Assembly: GCA_018340375.1 (NCBI GenBank)
Contig: JAFFJZ010000006.1
Span: 10,062,001 to 10,126,000, forward strand
Source: Gonatopus flavifemur
Taxonomy: Eukaryota > Arthropoda > Insecta > Hymenoptera > Dryinidae
DNA length: 64,000 nt
Reading direction: 5' to 3'
The position numbers and the translations under genes are program-made. Shown piece by piece: positions 13,151-23,512 of the stretch. Numbering within the stretch: the stretch's first letter is position 1; every line of letters starts with the position of its first letter. The notes beneath the pieces were generated by a model, which made no database searches, was not told the origin of the DNA, and saw only the letters and a program-made list of their open reading frames with translations.

Positions 13151-15270
13151 ACCAGGACGAAACGAGGTTTTCTTTTACGTTCAAATGTATTGCTCTATTT
13201 GCCCCTTGAAGGTCACTGAACACACAGTAGATAATTCTTAACGTCATTCACACACCATATCACCTGCTATCGTCGCGCAGGGGTAGATTCACGAAATACA
13301 TTCATCTAAAATCCAACGAATCGTGATTGATAAAACGAATTCGAAGAAACGAAACGAAAGCTTTCATTCCGAATATTCGAACAAAAAACTAAATATTGTT
13401 TTAAAAGGAAACTTTCATCAACATTACCCCTCTTTATGTTATGTTTACAAGAAATAAGGGCAAAAAGAACCTACGAAGGTAACAGCAGCATTCAAATGTG
13501 CTTCTGTCGAATCGAGCTGGTTTTTCTCACTTTTTTTAACTCCGCGTGGGACGCCGAGTCCGTGCATTCATTCGACTCGGACGAAGCGGGCCATGAAATT
13601 GAATCTCACGTGCAAAACAACGAGAAAAGAAGAGAAAAAACGTTGCAACAGACATTACGGAGACCAATAGCAGTTTTTGGAGACTGAACGAATTTTGCTA
13701 TAGATTGCGGATTTTTTTTTCTCAGCGTCAAGAGAGAGCATCGATGAACTGAGATTTCATTTGAATATCGATTCACCTACTCCTCGGGAGTAGATTGAAA
13801 TAACATTTCGAGGAGCGGCAGGTGTGACGATACCTGTATACAAATATAGAGGAAAAACGCTCATCGCGGGAACGTAAGAAAGAGATTACAAGTCGATTAA
13901 CGTTTGAGGGACAAGAGATAAGTAAAAGAGCATGAGTATATAACACAAGGACGACGATCCATCTTTATGATAGATCACGATAATCTCAGGAAAGAATCGC
14001 ACCGATATGATACGAATTTCTTTTCATCTCACAGAGGAAGTCATTAGCGCCTTGGTAGCCGCCGAAGGCTCCGCTAGTCCGCTTTGATCCCCTTTCGACG
14101 TGGTTCGATTAGATTAGAGGTCGGCTAATAGCTAATGCCCTGGATTTTAGTTTCGTTATTGGGAAAATAAATTCCCTGCCGATAAATCGATTTGATACAC
14201 GTGGTAAGGGTACTCTTATACCCACGTGTATGCAATAATATGCATACTTACACTTATCCTTGTACGAGATACCGGAAACATTCAGTTCTTCATCTTCGGT
14301 CCCTGGGATTTAATTTAATGCAAAATAATATACCCGCGTGTTGAAAAATTTAAATTCTTCCGATGAATCGGGAGGGAATGAAGAACAGACGTACAATATA
14401 CCAACGTATAAACTCGTGGGCTACGCATATCTCTATTATATATCATATCATTAAAAATAATCTTGTAACACGAGAAGGTAAATGTCACCACACCCGGTAT
14501 ATCAAGCGACACCTGCACAGATGAGTGTATTTAATACTGTACGTGCGAGGCAGAAACAACCTCCTGAGACATTATTGATATGTGACGAAAGCGGGGCTGA
14601 TAATCGGGAGAAGCCGATACACATAAATCGACCTTCTCTTATCACGATTCAGGGAATATTTTCAATCGCGCTTGCACAAACACCCAGTACACCCTGCAGT
14701 TGTATCACGGAATTAGCAAATATATATCCTCGTAAGAAAGATATATGTCACCCTGTGGTTTTCCAATTTCAATTATACAAGATCGTTCGTTCCGCGCCGG
14801 GAATTATCGATCGATGAAACAGCCCTCTCATCAAACGCTTACTCCGTGTTCGAACTATAAAACCATTTTCATGGCCTTATCTTCTACTCGAGGATGTTAC
14901 ACGATCGAACGAAATGACGTTTTAAATCCTTCGTTAACTCTTTAACGTCTCATAAGTCGACGCGTACCACTCGACTCCTATAGGAGCCCAAGAAGAAGAA
15001 GAAAAAGAAGAAATTCACCTCATAATCACTTTACCGAGCACCGCTATAGAGCGTTATAACACCGAATGAAGATATTTGAATTGCAAATATTATCTTATAA
15101 AATATCCATCGGTTGCAACGGCATGCCACTGAGAAATCGTGTATCGAATCGAATCGGAAGAACGATAAAGGCGTGGGAAAAGATGTATCTTTGTTTCTTC
15201 GCATTGTTTTTACAATGCGGTTAATGAAATTCCAAAATATGCTAATTTGAAAGGAACCCTCTTCGATAAT

Positions 15271-15294
15271 TCTCTCTCCCTCTCTCTCTCTCTT
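15271..15294. repeat. (CT)n microsatellite
   Basis: CT dinucleotide run with one interruption. Confidence 0.85.
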
Positions 15295-15660
15295 TTATAG
15301 CTTTCCACGAGGTATCGTGTATCTTAAGATTTCACGGGGCGTCGCGACGTCGACAGACGGTGCTGGTCGTCCTTACGGCGCATTTACATATTTCCAAAGT
15401 CGAGAGAGATCCTCCCCCTTTTCTTATGTTCCTACCTCTTCATCTTCTCTCTTCCCTTCTTCTCGGTGTACTTGCGCTTCTACAATTGAGACGATACAAT
15501 GGGAAGACCGGCTGACAACAGTCACCGGTGGCAACTTGAACAAGATTAAAGATCGGCTGCCGAATACGAGCGGAGAAACAGGAGAGCAGGGCACGCAGTT
15601 TTGTAACTCGATATCTTTCTACTTCTCATTCAAAGTACTTCATCTCCTCCTCTTTTCTGT

Positions 15661-15697
15661 AACAACAACAGCAGCGGTAGCAGCAGCAGCAGCAGCT
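15661..15697. repeat. (CAG)n tract, imperfect
   Basis: ACA triplets pass into AGC/CAG triplets with one GGT interruption. Confidence 0.85.
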
Positions 15698-16375
15698 TCG
15701 GTTTGAGTATCTTTCAATGATAATATCGTGTAATAGGTCTTATAAGATATCAACGAAAAGAAGATGAGAACGAAGAAATACACTCCGCTATGATAATTTC
15801 CTCGACGATCTTATAATAGGAATCAATTATCAATATTGTCTTTTATGAAGACAGAAGAAGTTTGTCTTCTGTGAGTTTATTTGTGCACGTTCACGGTATC
15901 GTTCCTTTGAGACGAGTTAAATATTTATTTCTCATAATTCAAAGGAAAAGTTCGCTTCTCAGGAAACGAGGAATAAAAAGTATGATTATTATTGTATGTA
16001 TTTTATTAATGGACTCAATTTCTACATTTCTGATATAAAATTATTTATCATTCTGTAATTGTAATACTATGAATGAGAAACTTTTTAACTCTACAGTTGG
16101 AGTTGAACTCCTTCAACTTATTCTGAACATCTCAATACAAAATTGAGTAAAAAAAAAAACAAATCAGCGCGTTCATAGATTATTCTTGGGGGGGAAAAAA
16201 TCGAAGAAAAACAGGGAATGGATGAACACTCGTTGACGTGAATAATGTTGTTCGAGGAACGAGAGGAGGAAACAAAGAGGAATGATGGGTGACGGAAAAC
16301 AATGCAATTTAAATGTTAAACGAATACGTTAAGTCCGTCTCTTTTGGTACGCGGAGGAGGATGAGCGTACGGGAG

Positions 16376-16377
<2 letters not shown>

Positions 16378-16415
<38 letters not shown>

Positions 16416-16425
16416 GCGGCGGCAG
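16378..16425. repeat. (CAG)12(CGG)3 trinucleotide repeat
   Basis: Twelve uninterrupted CAG units (16378-16413) are followed by CGG units and one more CAG. The reading frames across it are homopolymeric and share no other coding evidence. Confidence 0.95.
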
Positions 16426-18974
16426 GGTCGTTGCTTTCGATTGTACATTGCCCGCGGATATATAAAGCGCGCGTGACATTGAGAGAGTACGTATACACAT
16501 TTAACCAGAATGCGCATGTATGAAGAGAGCGGGGAAGAGGAATGAGAGGACAGCTAGGGAGTTTCGCGAATTCAAATGCGACAGTTAAATCGAAGCTTAC
16601 CCTCGTTTATTCCATCTCCCGAGGCCTTCTGTGCAAATGGAGAAACAGAGGAACTCCTTCCAAAGGGTTGGTCTCGGTCGCCAACTCCGACAACTCCGTT
16701 GCTAACTCCTTCGCAAGGAAACGACGTCGTCGTTTATACAAATGACACGGTGCCGAGCGAGACAAAGTCATGAGGAAAGATTCATGCACGTCAGGACGTC
16801 GATGAATGTCGCCGAGCCCTTTGCCACTCAAAGAGTTTGCCTAAGGAAAAAGGGGGTATTACGTTGACGGATGGCCACCTTTGAAAAGTCTCTCTTTTGA
16901 TCTGCCTTCCCGCACTTGGAACTCAAACCATCATCGAAACATCGATTAATCTCAAAAGTGCATGTCGTTTCTCTAGAATTCTCTAAAAATTGAACTCTTG
17001 GTATTATACGTCGTCTCACTCGAGAATTATGAATAAATAAATTTATAAAGGACGATGCGTCTTCGGTGTCTTCTGTGTCATCCCGTCCCATATACCACGT
17101 TTATTTCGAATAGAGGAAGGGCGATATGACCATCCTGTCACCTACGTGCGTTGTTGTCCTTATTCATCTTTCTTCTGGCAATGGGATAGAGGAAGTTTCC
17201 TTCTTCTTCCGCTTTTCCTCCATTCCTCCTCAAAAACGTGTGCGTCGCGAAGCGCATGTAATCGTAACGTACCTGTATATTGGTATGTAACGTAACGCGT
17301 GTATGCGCGATAACGTATGACCTCATAAAGCTGACAATGTCCCGCGTATAATGTACAATGTACCGACTGAACGTAGTTTCGCGCCGACAACGACGCCCAT
17401 CGTTGACGTCAACGCGACGTCGTCGTTCCCATTGCTTCGCATGCAACGTCTCGTATATGAATCTTCGTGCGTTACACGAATATCGCAATTACGCGTAAGC
17501 GTGATAAATGGTACGGAAGGGACAAAAAAAATCTTGGAATAATGATGGAAACGACAACAAAAAATCTAGTATTTGTGGGAAAAGCATTTTCAAGTGACAA
17601 TGTAATTTAAATGTAAATGGAAGTCGTAAGTAATTGTTGTTGTTTCACACCACACCGGGGATGTTGGAAATACAAGTCGAAATACGAATGCGAGTCAAGG
17701 AATTCATTGTAGGTTGGATTCGACTTTTGCGCTTCCAAGTTAATTATCTCTTCAATAACGTGTAATCGGTTATCGGAGGAACTACGAAATTAATTAACTC
17801 ACAGTTTGTACACTTCTCGTCGTTTTAAATAATCTTAAGTAGCAATACACGTAACGATCATCGAATCGATTTTATTTTATCTTCTCTGACACACGCTTCG
17901 TATCGGTGCCAGGGAAATCTTTATAATAAATCTATTCGACGCCGGTCCCCAAGTAATTACGAGCATGAATACCTTCTTGCTTCTGTTGCACTCCACGTCG
18001 TTGGAAGGTCTCGTTCGGTATAAGGGATGAAAAAAAACTTATTGCTTTCAGGAGCACACGCATCGGGCGAGTTCTCACGATAATGAAATCGTTCCTGTAA
18101 TGCGTTTACGTGTTCAAATCGGACCTACGCTCACCACCTCTCGATCGTGAAACTATCAACGGAATGGAGGGAATAGAATTTTCAGTTCCGACTACTAATG
18201 ACCCACGTATCGGGATATGATAAGAGGGATTTTATTGAAATTGAATCGAATATCTACCTGATGATACGGTACGAAATACCGACGCTGTATAACTCATTTC
18301 AGATCGGAGATTGAGCTTAAAAGACAATTTATCGATGATTCGATTACTACCTGGGATTTTGAATAATCGATTCCAAATTTGACATGGAAGGTTCGAATCG
18401 ATTCTCCAACATTCCTGTATCAATTTCCCATTCGAATAACAACAAGTTCCACACATCTTCCAGATGTAGATCTTCATTTTATTACCACGTAAAACTTGGA
18501 GGATAAAATGAATTTTATGTTACGCGATGTACGTCCCATGAAATGTTCGATTTGATGCGATACACGTTGTTATTTTTATAACAAAGAACAGCCCGATGGG
18601 TTGGGTGTTGTTACAAGCACGAAGTTAAATATATAAATATATGAATCGTGTATTCATTTTAATTTCGGCTTAATTACGCAACATGTAAATGTGTATCACG
18701 AGAGTGTTGGGGACATCGAAAACGTACGTGTATATCGTATAAATATGTGTATCACGCGTACGTGTATATGTACTCAGACTGTCGGACATGTGAGTCCAGG
18801 GGTGCCAACACCGCAAGGGTACTCGATCACTCAATTAGGCCGCGGTGTTGGTAGGCGTGGCTCTATTCCCTCTTGTCCTCCCCAACTCATCCCCCTTTAA
18901 CGCACTCGGGCGCATACATCACCGAGGAACATTCGTGGACCTAAAGAGAGAAACTGGAAAGGCATATAGGGGCT

Positions 18975-18996
18975 AGAGAGAGAGAGAGAGAGAGAG
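18975..18996. repeat. (AG)11 microsatellite
   Basis: Uninterrupted AG run. Confidence 0.95.
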
Positions 18997-21231
18997 GGAA
19001 AGGAAAGCAATGTTGGAACCCACATTGGATGAACGTCGTGTGTTTATGTAACCACCAAGCACCCGTACACCATAGGATATGGTGTTGGATCTCTCCTCCT
19101 CGCTACTCACTCACCAAGAGAATCATCATCTCCTTTGGTGCAATCTACGTACGTGTATTTATACGTGTATATACATACGTGTACATTCGTATCATCGAAA
19201 TAGCATGCCTACTGCGGATGTAGGAAGACGTCAGAGAGAGGGAAAATGTTCTGAATCACCAACACCCGATGGTCTCACACCATGAATTTACTTTGCCGTC
19301 GTCTACGTAATTAAGTGGCATACAACGTGCGATGGAATCGTTGAAGACCTCAGTTGTATATCGTTGCTGTATCAACGATAGAGAAATAATACAGTCAAAT
19401 AATTAATTAGCCTCTCAATTCTCTCACTTTATTATGCAATCAGATGAACATTAATTTTTCAATAATCTCAAATTATTTTGACAACACCAATACATTCTCT
19501 TGTATTATTATAGGGTATTGTAGGTATTTAAAAATTGTACTACAATGGGAAGCCGAAATGGAATGGAACGGGAATGGTTGGTGAATCGAATAATAAAGGT
19601 AAGCGTATACACGGAGAGATGAGCATATAACATAATTGGAAATGGATCGTATTACGCGATGATGTAAAATGGTAATCAAAATGCATCCAATTACAGGGGA
19701 TGATGATCGATGGGGTTTCTTTACGAAAGGATCCCTCGATTCACAATAAACGATGCCTTATAATTTGAGTATTACGAACACAACACACGTTTCATTGTTA
19801 CTTGGAATTCCGTGCATCGAATCACGGCTGAATTTTCATTTGAATATTTAGAATTAATCAAATAGTGAAATTGTAGTTTCAATTTGTTCCCGTTTCAGTG
19901 ACATTCATTCGCGATAATGACAAGGGAGGGATAGATGGATTCTTTGAAATTCAGTAAAAGTATGTTAATAAAAATTTCCAATTGATACACTTGTCGTAAT
20001 TCTATCCGCTAAAGCGTAAGCATCGTATTGTTATCAAAATTCGAAACTGCATAGTAACTGTAGAAACGGACAACAAACGGAGAGCCGCATCACAGTATCC
20101 CTGTTACTATAGGGCTGGCAATTAATTCTCGTGATGGTCTAATTATACGACATGTAAATGCATTAGATCGGTGTCCTATTGATAAACTATGCTCGTACGT
20201 ATCCGTATGTACACATGTATATACGTATATTCTATATATGTACATGTATGTGATTTTATAAAAATCGATTTCATGACTCTTCAACATTGGTCCAGGGTTG
20301 ACTATATTTATTTGAACTAACATACACCGAGGTATAATATTTGATTAATTTTAGTAGTGTGTGCGTTTGGTATAATTGATGGGGTCGTATTACAAACGCA
20401 ACAATCGATGCGTTGATATAGGATAAATCAAACATTACAACCATGGTAACGTCGATCGGGACGGAAATGTAACATTTTGGAGATTTATTGTGAAAAATGC
20501 GACTCAAGTTTGTTTTGTTCATTTGTATTTTTTATTTTGATAATAATTCTTCTACATCTTCTTCCGTTACTTGCTTCATATTGAGACTAAAATTATTCGT
20601 CAGGGTTTGAAAGATCACAAACAGCATCGCACTATGAGAGTGAAACTAGCATCCAACTCTGATGTAACATTTGACTGAACTCGACTGGAATGTTTTTCAT
20701 ATCAGAAATTAATTGAGGTTGCTAACTTGTGAGATTGCAGACTACTAATTTTGGGCTGAATTGCCACATTGACCCATACAAACATTTTTGGGCTTCGCCA
20801 ATGCTGACAATAAAATATAGCTTGGCGCAATGCTGACAGACAAGGCTTGGCCTTCAATGTTGATTAACAATGAATGCAATGTTGAACCGATGTCCAGTGG
20901 CGTGGTGGGAAAAAAATTCTTACCGGGAATTATTTCTACATCCCTGGGAACTGAAATTGAAAACCTACTCATCTTCTTATAAGGAATACCAGCATGCGGC
21001 AACTCAAATTTTGGAACAATTAAAAAATCTGCTTATAAATTACAAAGAATGGAAACACGTAATATATTTATGAGAAAATTGGTTTAATGAAATGTCTAAG
21101 GGCATAATTCATTCAAAAATGTCCATATAGCATGGAAGTTCAAACAAATTCATAAGAATTCATATTGAATTCTATGAGTTCCAGTTGAGCTCATTATAAT
21201 CTTTTTCCGTTTTGTTATTTGATATGGGCAC

Positions 21232-22494
21232 TTATACTAATAAAACTTGAGCAAACTGAGAGCTTTTTTCGCAAAGTTTATTGATAATGGTTTCTTCGTC
21301 AATATCGTTTAGAATATCGCTTTCACAACTCATAAGCATACATGCCTCTAAATTTTTATCACTCATACTTGAACTTAATCGATTTTTTATGATCTTAAGT
21401 TTAGAGAAAGCCCTTTCACAAGTTACCTGAGTCATCGGTAATGTTAATAGGAATTTATAAACTTTGTATAATTCGTCGTATTCTATAGTGTACATTCGAT
21501 AATTTACGAGCAATCTATATACACATCCGATACACTGATTGCATCTTTCGCTTTTTCTGTGTTTATTGTTTAAATCATCTTCATTTAAACTTTCATCATT
21601 TGAAGTTTCACTACCATCTTCGCTTGAACTATAAATATTCTCCCATGATTTGAGAGACAATTGGGGGTACAAACGAGCAAATGATAGAAGTTCAACACTA
21701 ATAGTATCTTTATCAATCTGAGTGAGCTCACAAATTTTATCAAGTGCACGACTCGGTAAACCATCTTGAACAATCTCCTTGAATTTTCGGGGATCGGAAC
21801 ACTCCATATCACCATAAAAACTTCTATGACTCGCAAATCGCTCTTTCACCGCCATAATCGCTTTGTCGAATATCACTATACAGACTTTAATTTCAAAATT
21901 TTTAATTTCAGAATCTTCAATATCAATCTTTATTTTCGAATTTCTTTGAACTGGCTATTCTTTTTCTATGAACATATCAAATTCTTCAAGTTTTCCGTTA
22001 ATGATATTAACAAACTTTTGAGCGCAGGAATGAATAGTTTGAAAATCTGTACGCAAAATTTCGAAATATCCCAAAATTCCATTTACCTGACGCCATGCTT
22101 GAACATAATCTAAGCCTTTGGTTTGTAAATACTTCGAAACTGGAGTTGAAACCTCGAAAATTGATGAATAAATCATTCCCGTAAGAATTGTTTCAAATTT
22201 CAAAATTCGATTCAACAAACTCAATGCCTCGTGCCTAATTTTCGGACTAAAAGAATGTTCTTCTGAAATATTTTTCAAACTCACCGCAAGGTTTACAAAT
22301 ATTCCACTAGGTTGAATTTCATCAGAGGGAGATGAAAAGGTGACATTTTTCCAAAAACCAAAATGACCAAATATTTTGGTAAGAGCATCACTTTTGGAAG
22401 ACCATCGTGTTTTACCAATAAGAACTAATTTGACTCGTGGATTGGTTTTTTCATATTCCAGTAATCTTTTATAGAAATTTTTTTGGGTGTAATT
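21232..22494 (-). pseudogene. hAT-superfamily transposase, C-terminal two-thirds, one in-frame stop
   Basis: One reading frame runs from 22494 down to 21232, broken only by a TAG at 21955-21957. It opens with a segment containing GKTRWSSKSDAL, the conserved Arg-Trp region of hAT transposases related to zinc-finger MYM-type proteins. It ends with the hAT dimerisation domain (TLPMTQVTCERAFSKLKIIK and NRLSSSMSDKNLEACML, about 60 residues before the C-terminus). hAT transposases usually have 600-700 residues; about 420 codons remain, and the BED/TTF zinc finger and early catalytic part are absent. Upstream of 22494 the frame closes at TAA and unrelated sequence begins. No terminal inverted repeats were identified. 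One stop in about 1.26 kb suggests moderately recent inactivation. Confidence 0.85.
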
Positions 22495-22657
22495 TTACCC
22501 CCGACAGCATAATTTGCCCCTGGTGAGTTTATGGAATGTTTAACAACCGTAGAGGAGGTTTTATGGACGTTCTAAAAACGTCTCAGAAACACATTGTGCT
22601 GTTAGGGACTTTGAGGAGAATATCATTGATGGCTCTTTCAATTTAAATACCCAGCTA

Positions 22658-22881
22658 ACATTCAGATATCTTTAAAATGTCTTGCCAAGGAATCTTAAAG
22701 ATATCTTATAGAATTCTAAAAGATGTCTTATGAGACAAGATAAAAACAATTTAAGAACAATTTGTCCTTGAAAAATGATTTGTTCTTAAATTGTTCCTAT
22801 CGTGTTTATAAGACACCTTTTACAATTCTATAAAACATCTTTGAGTTTTCTTGACAAGACATCTTGAAAATTTCTGAATGT
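22658..22881. mobile_element. 224-bp near-perfect hairpin (foldback MITE or hairpin-RNA source)
   Basis: The left arm (about 22658-22768) and right arm (about 22773-22881) are reverse complements with scattered mismatches, beginning ACATTCAG and ending CTGAATGT, with only a few unpaired bases at the centre. The arms consist of AAGATGTCTT, AAGATATCTT and AAGAACAATTTG words, again self-complementary. There is no coding capacity. It could be a miniature inverted-repeat element inserted beside the hAT remnant. If transcribed, it would form a long double-stranded stem. Confidence 0.8.
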
Positions 22882-23465
22882 GAGTAAGTTATTTGTATAA
22901 ACGACCAAGATTGCTTGAATTATACGCATTAATTGATTGATGAAAACCTTGAAGATGATCCATTGAAAGAATATTTTGGAATGTGGAGGAAATTATGAGT
23001 GATTGAAGGAGATGATTCAAGGAGTCCAAGTTAACCCATCGTTGAAAAATGAGGTTTTCTGTGTTATATATATTTTTTGAAATTTGCCGCCCTCACACAC
23101 TTGCCGCCTCGGGAAAATTCCCGGTATCCCGCCTGGCCACCACGCCACTACCGATGTCGGTGTTCGACGAATTTCGTTTGTCAGCCTATTATTGTGGCAC
23201 AACTGCACCAAGCTTGGCTTTTGCTTGGCTCATCCTTGGCCCAACATTAACTCAACGATAGATTTCTTTTAACGCCAGGATCTTCAAGAATGTGGTTCAA
23301 TAATGCCCCAAACTTTGGCCTAATTTCGGTAGAAAATAGCTTTCAATGTAGCGCCGATCATTGGTAATAGCATGGCTCAATATTGGCAACCTATGGTGAA
23401 ACGCGTATACGAAGAATATATAAGGTTTATGTAAGTCTTTGGAAGTCAAGTCAATCGCTCTTTAC

Positions 23466-23512
23466 TATGAATCACACTAGGGGGCTCCTACCGCTGAGCT
23501 AACATACATTGT
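23466..23512 (-). other. tRNA D-arm-like segment
   Basis: On the minus strand, TTAGCTCAGCGGTAGGAGCC (roughly 23483-23502) is a perfect A-box with a D-arm like those of real tRNAs. I could not find a good B-box at the expected distance downstream, and no cloverleaf closes. It is probably a tRNA-derived relic or SINE head lying in the composite element, in the same position relative to the arms as the relic at 4688-4768. Confidence 0.4.

Larger units (their letters stand above)
10755..13180 (-). mobile_element. 5'-truncated non-LTR retrotransposon (Jockey/CR1-like LINE)
   Basis: On the minus strand the element contains the tail of an endonuclease domain, then a reverse-transcriptase domain, a stop codon, about 60 bases of 3' UTR and an A-run (T-run at 10755-10765 on the plus strand) preceded by AATAAA. 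This order and the poly(A) end are those of LINE ORF2. No RNase H domain is evident after the reverse transcriptase, which fits Jockey/CR1-type lineages. The 5' limit is approximate: coding similarity fades just above 13150, inside the endonuclease domain, as in a typical 5'-truncated insertion. I could not find a convincing target-site duplication. Confidence 0.88.
13181..20739. other. Non-coding stretch with microsatellites, no gene recognised
   Basis: No conserved gene is visible. Candidate frames such as 15317-15706 (129 codons, ending in a CAG-derived poly-Ala run) and 16309-16517 (poly-Leu, poly-Ala or poly-Cys according to frame) arise from trinucleotide repeats. Alternating TATACGTGTATAC-like purine/pyrimidine tracts occur near 18690-18780, 19140-19190 and 20190-20250. 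Confidence 0.7.

Noticed and set aside
13150..13175. GAGG-containing sequence as target-site duplication for the LINE
   Set aside because: Only a few bases match the sequence left of the T-run at 10755, no better than chance.
15317..15706. 129-codon plus-strand frame ending in poly-Ala
   Set aside because: The tail is a CAG-type microsatellite and the rest shows no family resemblance.
16309..16517. Three minus-strand frames with poly-Leu, poly-Ala or poly-Cys
   Set aside because: All three come from the same (CAG)12 repeat.
18388..18405. GGTTCGAATCG resembling a pol III B-box
   Set aside because: It lacks the final CC and has no A-box at a suitable distance.
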